From: a bacterium
GTDB lineage: Bacteria > B130-G9
DNA length: 12,674 bases
Reading direction: 5' to 3'
NCBI GenBank assembly: GCA_035527515.1
Contig: DATLAJ010000040.1
Span: forward strand, 1 to 12,674
The notes below the pieces were generated by a model. It was not told the origin of the DNA. It worked only from the letters and a program-made list of their open reading frames with translations, and searched no databases. Both the position numbers and the translations under genes were made by a program. Positions 1-5,713 of this stretch are shown one piece after another (position 1 is the stretch's first letter; each line of letters starts with the position of its first letter).

Positions 1-1
1 C

Positions 2-1177
2 CCAGCGGCAAAGGTAGGATGCATAGGGATCGTAGTGTGTATAGTCTATCCAGTCCCCCGCCACCCAGAGTGTCCCTCCTGCGTCAATACAAAGGTCCGA
101 CACCAAGCTCGCCGGCAACGGGTCTGAAGCCCAGAACGCCTCGAGCCCTCGGTCATCATAGCGCAGAAGCGACGGCTCAATCTCAGGAGTCGCTTTGCCC
201 GACCGGTCGTTCCTGATCGCTGTGTCTGCCATTATCCAAGACTTGCCGTCCTTTCCGAACCGAACATCTAGGAAATACCGCGCCGGGATCGGAAGGTCCC
301 CGTAAGCCCCCCATGTTCTGTTCTCGGACAGGCAAGCGAAGCTTAATCCATACCCATACACCCGGCTGTTCATACACCATTTTGTGTTGTTGTAGTCCAC
401 CCGAAGCAACCCAATCCCTGGGAGCGGGCTCTCTGGCGGCAGCTCGAATTCCTGAAACGACCCGCCCTTGAAATGCCACAGAGAGGTCCCTTTCCCCAAC
501 CACACCCCCTCTTGCCTGTCCGCCGCTACTCCATTACGGGGCCACCAGTCCCCGGTTGGCGTGCCGGTAACCGCAACATCAAAACCATCGAATGTATATA
601 CTCTCTCCCGGATAATCGACCAGGCTTTGCCATGCGACGCATCCAGCGCCGAATCGTAGAGCTGAGGGGCAGACGGATGATATGGCAGGCTCCAACTTCG
701 GAAAGAAGTTCCGTCAAGCCGGATCATGTCTGCCCCGTACAAGAACCACACGTAGCCTAGCTCGTCCGCAGCAATATTATAGACGTTCATTGTGGAGTAC
801 CCTGGCTGCCACTCAATCCCATCGAACTCCAGTAGGCCGGGCGTGGAGTTACCATAACGGGTTTCGTGGGAAGCCCATAAGACGCCTCGAGAGTCGATGG
901 CAATGTCCGCTATTCGACAGGACCCATGTGAGTCGGCGGGCGTGAACTTCAACTTCTCGCCGGTTTCTGGATCAAAACACAAGAGACCGCCCTCTGCACC
1001 AACCCAGACCTTGCCGTCATCGACCGCAAGGCAGTTCATCGCATTGCACGATGTGTAGTTGATCAAGAGCGGCTCGGCGCTCGCAAGGGCCGAAAGGGAA
1101 TAACCTACCAGCAAACATGCACACAACATTAGCCCCACCTTCACAGTTAGGCTTCGATCCATTAACCAAATCGACAC
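2..1177 (-). CDS. Secreted beta-propeller protein, 3' end outside window
   Basis: An uninterrupted minus-strand reading frame runs from a GTG at 1177 to the window edge (392 codons, no stop), so only the N-terminal part is present. I prefer GTG 1177 because TGGAG lies 8 nt upstream of it; the in-frame ATG at 1162 has no well-placed ribosome site. Residues 1-34 form a signal peptide (hydrophobic core LMLCACLLVGYSL, likely cleavage after ALASA). The rest shows repeated short units such as LAVDDGKVWVGAEGGLLCFD, IAIDSRGVLWASHE, IAADELGYVWFLYG and LCIDAGGTLWVAGDW. This is the blade pattern of two-component-regulator-type (reg_prop) or ligand-sensor beta-propellers. The product should be exported and bind a ligand or partner. 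No kinase or other output domain lies in the visible part; one could follow beyond the edge. The gene lies 27 nt downstream of the TagA-like gene and is probably cotranscribed with it. Molecular function unknown. Confidence 0.85.
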   Translation of the reverse strand, partial: MSIWLMDRSLTVKVGLMLCACLLVGYSLSALASAEPLLINYTSCNAMNCLAVDDGKVWVGAEGGLLCFDPETGEKLKFTPADSHGSCRIADIAIDSRGVLWASHETRYGNSTPGLLEFDGIEWQPGYSTMNVYNIAADELGYVWFLYGADMIRLDGTSFRSWSLPYHPSAPQLYDSALDASHGKAWSIIRERVYTFDGFDVAVTGTPTGDWWPRNGVAADRQEGVWLGKGTSLWHFKGGSFQEFELPPESPLPGIGLLRVDYNNTKWCMNSRVYGYGLSFACLSENRTWGAYGDLPIPARYFLDVRFGKDGKSWIMADTAIRNDRSGKATPEIEPSLLRYDDRGLEAFWASDPLPASLVSDLCIDAGGTLWVAGDWIDYTHYDPYASYLCRW

Positions 1178-1204
1178 GTCGCATTCTCCAGGTTGTCCAC
1201 AGCT

Positions 1205-2311
1205 TTACCCACGTTTTTTGTCGATAGCCCTTGCGATGAGTCGCGAGGTCGTCAGGGCGATGAAGTTCAGAAAAACCGAGATAAGAACAACTGCGCGGCC
1301 AAAGTCAAAGCCCTTGAACATAAACGAGGTGGCCGAAACGATGAGGGATGCTAGAATCGTTACCTTGAGGATTGAGACGAACTCGGCGAACCGTCTGGTC
1401 TCGCTGGGGCGCCGATAGAGTCCAAAGAAGAGGCAGGTCATGACCCACAAGAAGACCATCAGCGGCAGCGCCACGATGTAGCCGGCAATCGGATTGATGG
1501 GGACGCCAAAGGCGTCGGTCAGCCCAGCCCTGATGAAGTAGGCGCCTATCCAGGAGAGCGAGAAGGCGGCAACGTCTGTTATGACGAGAAGGAACGCCCG
1601 GAGCGCGAACCTGACGTTGCCAACCAGATAGCGCCTCCAGAGTCGTGATGGCTCGAGGATCAGCCGGTATAACCACTCCAGGCCGCTGTTGCGCATCCAC
1701 TTTGGAGCGCGGCTTGTCCTCCCTGAAACGTATTCCAGAAGGGCGCCCACGCCCCAACACAGCGGAACGTTCAAACTGTCGATATGCCGCCTGATCCAGA
1801 CCTCCTGCCTCGGGACGCTCATACCCACGAGCAGAATATGGGGCTTTGCAGCCTTGATTCGTGAGATCAAAGCGATCTCCTGCGCCTCGTCGAAAAAGCC
1901 GCTTTCTGTGCCGACTATCTGGAGTTTCGGGAACTGGCCGTGAAGCTTTTCCGCCGCAATCTGTGCAACGCCGGGCTCGGAGCCGAGCAGAAAAAGCCTA
2001 AACCCCCTCCGTTCGCTCAACTCGCAGACCTTGTCAAAGAAGTCCGCCGCAGTGAGCCTTTCAGGGAGAGCGGTGCCAAACAGTTTCGAGGCCCAGACAA
2101 CCCCCATCCCATCAGCATAGACCAGGTCAGCCCCGTCAATCGCCTCTTTGTACGCAGAATTGCGATAATACTGGTTGACGCAATCAACGTTCACGTAAGC
2201 GATCTGATGGCTCTTGCCAGATGATGACGCGAGACGCTCGATCGCGTCAAGCAGCATGTTGAGCGTCAGAACGTCTATCGAGATTCCAAGGACAGTGGCT
2301 GTGTTTCGCAT
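1205..2311 (-). CDS. WecG/TagA/CpsF-family glycosyltransferase fused to a four-TM domain
   Basis: Residues 1 to about 230 match the GT26 WecG/TagA/CpsF family, which transfers a sugar (often N-acetylmannosamine or its acid) to a polyprenyl-diphosphate-linked acceptor in surface polymer synthesis. Visible landmarks are the N-terminal VLGISIDVLT, YVNVDCVNQYY, the YADGMGVV segment with the conserved acidic residue (Asp67), FLLGSEPGVA, LLVGMSVPRQEVW, and the C-terminal GVGALLEYVSGRTSRAPKWM and RLILEPSRLWRRYL. From about residue 233 the protein continues with four hydrophobic helices and a GLYRRPSETRRFAEF loop, resembling the N-terminal membrane part of polyprenyl sugar-phosphate transferases (WbaP/PssY-like). 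The nucleotide-binding and sugar-transferase domains that normally follow are absent; the stop is a clean TAA. The frame is open up to a TTG at 2368, but that codon abuts its own AGGA. ATG 2311 has GAGGAAGG 10 nt upstream and matches the family N-terminus. The exact sugar cannot be read from sequence. Confidence 0.88.
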   Translation of the reverse strand: MRNTATVLGISIDVLTLNMLLDAIERLASSSGKSHQIAYVNVDCVNQYYRNSAYKEAIDGADLVYADGMGVVWASKLFGTALPERLTAADFFDKVCELSERRGFRLFLLGSEPGVAQIAAEKLHGQFPKLQIVGTESGFFDEAQEIALISRIKAAKPHILLVGMSVPRQEVWIRRHIDSLNVPLCWGVGALLEYVSGRTSRAPKWMRNSGLEWLYRLILEPSRLWRRYLVGNVRFALRAFLLVITDVAAFSLSWIGAYFIRAGLTDAFGVPINPIAGYIVALPLMVFLWVMTCLFFGLYRRPSETRRFAEFVSILKVTILASLIVSATSFMFKGFDFGRAVVLISVFLNFIALTTSRLIARAIDKKRG

Positions 2312-2340
2312 CAGACGCGTGCCTTCCTCATGATGAGCAA

Positions 2341-2368
2341 AGCTTACGAAAGCGGTGTCAGATGTCAA
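2341..2368 (-). promoter_or_regulatory. Candidate promoter of the TagA-like gene
   Basis: On the minus strand a perfect TTGACA (2363-2368) is followed after 16 nt by TAAGCT (2341-2346). The -35 is excellent and the -10 matches at three of six positions. Transcription would begin around 2334, just ahead of the GAGGAAGG ribosome site, giving a very short leader. The palindrome at 2366-2383 overlaps the -35. Confidence 0.35.
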
Positions 2369-2383
2369 ATCCTGACGGATTTG
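2366..2383. promoter_or_regulatory. Perfect palindrome, candidate operator
   Basis: CAAATCC-TGAC-GGATTTG is a perfect 7-bp inverted repeat with a 4-nt centre. It overlaps the -35 hexamer of the candidate promoter for the TagA-like gene, the usual position of a repressor site. No specific regulator family is recognised. Confidence 0.4.
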
Positions 2384-2468
2384 CGATGTAAGCTCATGGC
2401 GCCCAGCTCTGGGCGGGTGCTTCTATCTCATTTGTCTCAATCTGGCGCTAGGTAGAACTATTAAAGCG

Positions 2469-2502
2469 AACGAATCTCCAGCTTTGCTAAACGAATCGCC
2501 AG
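2469..2502. repeat. Direct repeat with 21-nt period
   Basis: AACGAATCTCCAG (2469-2481) recurs as AACGAATCGCCAG (2490-2502), matching at 12 of 13 positions. The start-to-start distance is 21 nt, about two helical turns, so a protein could bind both copies on one face of the DNA. The pair lies between the two divergent genes. Confidence 0.45.
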
Positions 2503-2630
2503 ATTCTCCGATACTTTGAGCATGAGCTGGTCATCGGAATCTTGGCGATGTGGGCACATATCGAGGGTGGTTGCACTTGGCGGTCTTCATTCATGCTGAG
2601 GCAAGAGCGATGTTGAATAAGCTCGGGAAG

Positions 2631-2645
2631 CCCTCCTAAGAGGGG
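2631..2645 (+). promoter_or_regulatory. Ribosome binding site in a small hairpin ahead of the GGDEF gene
   Basis: CCCTC-CTAA-GAGGG can fold into a 5-bp hairpin, and its 3' arm is part of the AGAGGGG Shine-Dalgarno sequence 7 nt upstream of ATG 2653. This spacing fixes the start at 2653 instead of GTG 2647, which would sit one base from the SD. The fold could dampen or regulate translation. Confidence 0.4.
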
Positions 2646-2652
2646 TGTGCCT

Positions 2653-3846
2653 ATGAGGGAGCGCATGCTGATAATCGGATTGTGGCTGTCGCTCGGCCTA
2701 TGGGTCGGGGAATCGCTGCTCGACGCCTACATTTTCTACCACGGGCAGCTTGCTGACCATCTGTTTCCAACAAACCCTAATCAGCTTTGGATGCGTTGCC
2801 TTTCGGCTGGGATAATCATCGGCTTCAGCGCTTACGCCGACAGGATAATCCACAGTCGCCATGATGCCGAAACTGCCCTTCACGAGTCTGAAGACAAGTA
2901 TCAAGAACTCGTTGAAAACGCCAACAGCGTTGTGATGCGCATGTCTCCCGGCGGGAAGATCATCTACATGAACAGGTTCGGGTTGGACTTTTTTGGATAC
3001 TCGGAGGATGAGCTTATCGGCCAAAATACGATCGGGTGGATAGTCCCCCAAACCGATTTGTCGGGGCGGAACCTTGCGGCGATGATCGAGGACATCGGCG
3101 TAACTCCCGAACGATACGTCAACAATGAGAACGAAAACGTGTGCAAAGATGGCTCGAGGGTGTGGATCTCCTGGACTAATAAGACAATATATGACAGCCG
3201 CGGCGAGATCTGGGAGGTTCTCTGCATCGGCAACGACATCACTGAACGTAAGCAAGCAGAGGACAATCTTGGGTTCGCTCTCCAAAAAGTTCAAGAGATG
3301 TCACTTATAGATCAGCTAACTGGCCTCAAGAACAGGCGAGGCTTCATGACCCTTGCCTCGCAGCAGGTGAAAGTAGCTGAACGCACCCAGGAAGGCTTGC
3401 GCCTCGTCTTCGTTGACCTCGATGGTCTGAAGTGGATTAACGATAACCTCGGCCACAACGTCGGAGACCAGGCCATCATTGAGGCCGCAGACGTTCTCCG
3501 AGAAACGTTTCGCGATTCGGACATAATCGCTCGCCTCGGTGGCGATGAGTTCGCTGTCCTTGCCATCGATGTATCACCCAATGTGCCGTTTTCTACTTAC
3601 CGGATCGCAAAGACGCTCAAGGAGCACAACTCGCAGGAGGACCGCCGATACGAGCTCGAGATGAGCGTTGGTGTTGCGTCCTACGACCCTAAGTCGTGTT
3701 CATCGATCGAGGCGCTTCTCAAGCGCGCAGATGAGCTCATGTACATGGAGAAACGGCGACGGAAAGCAACGCGTGGGCGCCCCGCCCGCGAAAGAAGACC
3801 ACGGGCACACGAACTTCCTGACGGCTCCTCACAATTGATCATCTGA
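2653..3846 (+). CDS. Membrane-anchored PAS-GGDEF diguanylate cyclase
   Basis: Predicted to make c-di-GMP from two GTP. Domains in order: an N-terminal membrane region with two hydrophobic segments (about residues 5-28 and 46-66) around a short exterior loop; a PAS domain (about 78-200, with MNRFGLDFFGYSEDELIG and the exit motif GNDITERKQAE); and a GGDEF domain (about 215-370). The catalytic motif RLGGDEF is intact (GGDEF at 296-300). An RDSD lies exactly five residues before it (287-290), so the product-inhibition I-site RxxD is present. DQLTGLKNRRGF and FVDLDGLKWINDNLGHNVGD are also canonical. The last 30 residues are basic (RRRKATRGRPARERRPR) and beyond the domain. The gene is divergent from the TagA-like gene, which suggests but does not prove a link between c-di-GMP and surface polysaccharide. 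The PAS ligand is unknown. Confidence 0.93.
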   Translation: MRERMLIIGLWLSLGLWVGESLLDAYIFYHGQLADHLFPTNPNQLWMRCLSAGIIIGFSAYADRIIHSRHDAETALHESEDKYQELVENANSVVMRMSPGGKIIYMNRFGLDFFGYSEDELIGQNTIGWIVPQTDLSGRNLAAMIEDIGVTPERYVNNENENVCKDGSRVWISWTNKTIYDSRGEIWEVLCIGNDITERKQAEDNLGFALQKVQEMSLIDQLTGLKNRRGFMTLASQQVKVAERTQEGLRLVFVDLDGLKWINDNLGHNVGDQAIIEAADVLRETFRDSDIIARLGGDEFAVLAIDVSPNVPFSTYRIAKTLKEHNSQEDRRYELEMSVGVASYDPKSCSSIEALLKRADELMYMEKRRRKATRGRPARERRPRAHELPDGSSQLII

Positions 3847-3858
3847 ACTTGCGGCGCT

Positions 3859-3889
3859 GAGGCTCTCCCATAAGCCATCGTCGAGCCTC
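3859..3889. terminator. Weak candidate terminator hairpin after the GGDEF gene
   Basis: GAGGCTC (3859-3865) and GAGCCTC (3883-3889) form a 7-bp inverted repeat 12 nt after the stop codon, with a 17-nt loop. There is no following T-tract, so an intrinsic terminator is doubtful. A dispersed 19-nt repeat begins 2 nt further on. Confidence 0.25.
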
Positions 3890-3891
3890 GA

Positions 3892-3910
3892 AGTGGCGGT
3901 GCTTGCCCCG
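3892..3910. repeat. Dispersed intergenic repeat, copy 1
   Basis: AGTGGCGGTGCTTGCCCCG occurs here and again, identically and in the same orientation, at 9449-9467. Both copies are intergenic. Nineteen identical bases in 12.7 kb is not expected by chance, so this is probably a genome-wide short repeat. The rest of 3847-4136 shows no gene. Confidence 0.6.
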
Positions 3911-4052
3911 ACCTAAGGCTAGACGGGTGCCTGCGTCTTTCGGTCATTACAACAAATGACAGCGCGAGAGAATGCCGACCGCGGGTGAACCTTCAATGGC
4001 TTCTCACCATAGCTTGCCGGTCTGAGCGATGCCGGTCCCCACAAGATATAAT

Positions 4053-4081
4053 TTGCTTGAAGTCGCGACCTTTTGTATTCT
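4053..4081 (+). promoter_or_regulatory. Candidate promoter of the CsgG-domain gene
   Basis: TTGCTT (4053-4058) and TATTCT (4076-4081) are separated by exactly 17 nt. A perfect TATAAT also lies immediately upstream (4047-4052), but without a recognisable -35. Either could drive the gene starting at 4137. Confidence 0.3.
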
Positions 4082-4136
4082 CGATATGAGTGCAAATGGA
4101 GAGGTTTATTCATCACTGTATTTGGAGGGATTGAGG

Positions 4137-5567
4137 ATGCGCAAATTAACAATCTTGGCGGTTTTGACAGTTGTAAGTTTGCTAGTGGGCTCCGTTTTGG
4201 CTGAGACGATCGAGGACAAGCTCACGTACCAGGGCAACAAGGCGCGCATAAGCGTCGGCCGGATCAAGACCAAGGCCAACAGGTGTTCGGGCACGATGGC
4301 GTCCAGCTTTGGCGAGATGCTCTCGACGGCCCTGACTAACAACCCCAGGTTTATTGTGCTCGCAAGCGGCGAGGACCTCGGCGAGATCATGGATGAGATC
4401 CGCTTCGCCCAGGGTGGCGCGGTTGAGGAGGGCAAGGGTCCCGAGGGCGGTCTCATGGAAGGCGCTGATGTGCTTATTACAGGTTCCGTCACGATGTTCG
4501 AGCCTGACGCGCAGGGCGCCAAGATCGGCCTCGGAGGCACGAGCTGGAAGAGCAAGCTCTGGGGTGGGACTAACCTGAAGCTCAAGAAGGCCATCATGGG
4601 CCTCGACCTGAAGCTCATCGACATTAGACAGCGGAGGGTGATCTTTGCGAGCAATGTCGAGGGAAAATCCACCAGCTGGGGCGTCGGCGGCCACGGCGGC
4701 GGCTGGGGCAGGGATGGGGTCCTCCGCGGCGGTCTAGGCGTCTATTCCAACAGCCCAATGGAGAAGGCCATTCGTGTGTGCCTTAATAATCTGGTTGAGG
4801 AAGTAGCCAGTAAGCTGCCCAGCGGCTACTACCGCTATAAGGGCAAGGGCAAATACACCCAGGAATACGGGCAATCTGAGTCCCAGACGCAGACGACTAC
4901 TCAGCCCGCGTCGCAGCCAGCAAAAGAACCTCCGGCCAAGAAGGAAGAACCAGCTAAGCCGACGCCTGCTCCCAGAAAGACAATTAGCAAAAGGGCTTGC
5001 GATTTCGTATCCGGCGAAAAGACGCTCTGGATCGATGACTTGAGCGAGGACGAGGTTGGCGAGTTCCCGTTCAACAACAAGCTGGACCGCGGCAATTTCG
5101 AGGTGGTCGATATCGGCGGTGAGAAGTGGATCATGGCGTCCACTGACGGGAAGCTGATGCCCAATACTGGCAAGATGAGTCTGCCGGAGAAATGGACGCT
5201 GGAGATGGATGTCTATAAGCCAAAAACCGACACTAGCTCGCCATACGTTACGATTTGCTTTTTTGACCCGAAAGGTTCTCAGTTCTCCCGACTCCATTAC
5301 TTCTGCTACGGTGGCAATTTGGATATCAAGGGGAAAAATGTTGGGCGAAAGGATATGAAGGTCTTTGGCGATAAGGGCGTTCATCATATCAGGCTCATGG
5401 TGAGCGAAAGGTCGATCAAGGCTTACATTGATGACACTCGCGTTGCTAATGTGCCGAATCATGATGGATTCTCGCCGGCAAGCTTCGCGATAGAGATTCA
5501 CCAGGGCTGCACAGAGAAGAGACCGTTTTATTTCCGCGGCTTTAGGATCGCGGCGGGAGACAAATAA
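4137..5567 (+). CDS. Secreted CsgG-domain protein with C-terminal beta-sandwich domain
   Basis: The start is ATG 4137, with GGAGG 8 nt upstream. The same frame is open back to 4029, but that part is not protein-like and precedes the ribosome site. Product 476 aa. Residues 1-22 are a signal peptide (MRKLTILAVLTVVSLLVGSV, cleavage after VLA) with no lipobox cysteine. Residues about 30-228 fit the CsgG fold: RISVGRIKTK, GEMLSTALTNNPRFIVLASG, a conserved GADVLITGSVTMFEP, and LDLKLIDIRQRRVIFASNVEG. A glycine-rich insert (WGVGGHGGGWGRDG) follows. A Gln/Thr/Pro/Lys linker spans about 240-285. Residues 288-472 (DFVSGEKTLWIDDLSEDEVGEFP onward) resemble the concanavalin-like sandwich placed before OmpA domains in some envelope proteins; no OmpA domain is present here. 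True CsgG is a lipoprotein pore for curli; without a lipid anchor or csg neighbours, a curli role is not supported. Likely periplasmic or outer-membrane associated. Confidence 0.85.
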   Translation: MRKLTILAVLTVVSLLVGSVLAETIEDKLTYQGNKARISVGRIKTKANRCSGTMASSFGEMLSTALTNNPRFIVLASGEDLGEIMDEIRFAQGGAVEEGKGPEGGLMEGADVLITGSVTMFEPDAQGAKIGLGGTSWKSKLWGGTNLKLKKAIMGLDLKLIDIRQRRVIFASNVEGKSTSWGVGGHGGGWGRDGVLRGGLGVYSNSPMEKAIRVCLNNLVEEVASKLPSGYYRYKGKGKYTQEYGQSESQTQTTTQPASQPAKEPPAKKEEPAKPTPAPRKTISKRACDFVSGEKTLWIDDLSEDEVGEFPFNNKLDRGNFEVVDIGGEKWIMASTDGKLMPNTGKMSLPEKWTLEMDVYKPKTDTSSPYVTICFFDPKGSQFSRLHYFCYGGNLDIKGKNVGRKDMKVFGDKGVHHIRLMVSERSIKAYIDDTRVANVPNHDGFSPASFAIEIHQGCTEKRPFYFRGFRIAAGDK

Positions 5568-5651
5568 ACTTCGGTATTATCGAGACCTGGGCCGTCGCCT
5601 GGGCAAGTAGCCCCTGGCGTGTTCCCAAGTGCCCATTGTCCAAAAGAGAAA

Positions 5652-5684
5652 TCGCCCACCCCGGCCGTGTGCAGAGGTGGGCGA
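5652..5684 (-). terminator. Intrinsic terminator of the TlpA-like gene
   Basis: TCGCCCACC (5652-5660) and GGTGGGCGA (5676-5684) form a perfect 9-bp stem with a 15-nt loop. Read leftward the hairpin is followed by TTTCTCTTTTG, a reasonable U-tract, and it starts 30 nt after the stop codon at 5714. It also separates this gene from the convergent CsgG-domain gene. A weaker imperfect dyad at 5596-5619 could serve the rightward gene. Confidence 0.6.
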
Positions 5685-5713
5685 CTCACGGTAGTTGTTA
5701 CCTCAGATAGCGC

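Larger units (their letters stand above)
2312..2652. other. Divergent intergenic region between glycosyltransferase and GGDEF genes
   Basis: This 341-nt stretch holds no convincing gene. It contains the candidate leftward promoter and palindrome (2341-2383). A second dyad, CGCCCAG-CT-CTGGGCG, lies at 2400-2415. A 13-nt direct repeat starts at 2469 and 2490. A small hairpin over the ribosome site of the rightward gene is at 2631-2644. No strong rightward promoter could be picked out by eye. Confidence 0.5.

Noticed and set aside
183-945. Several short frames at the left end on both strands
   Set aside because: The edge-spanning minus-strand propeller frame has continuous blade motifs through the whole interval; the others are its shadows.
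2312-2368. TTG start at 2368 for the glycosyltransferase
   Set aside because: The AGGA is one base from the TTG, and the extra 19 residues have no counterpart in the TagA family.
4029-4136. Upstream extension of the CsgG-domain gene
   Set aside because: The signal peptide starts at ATG 4137 right after GGAGG; the extension would bury it internally and overlaps the candidate promoter.
4106-5501. Long minus-strand open frames (4106-4672, 4182-4694, 4734-5501) opposite the CsgG-domain gene
   Set aside because: They are antisense shadows: the plus-strand gene has a ribosome site, a signal peptide and recognisable domains, while these show none.
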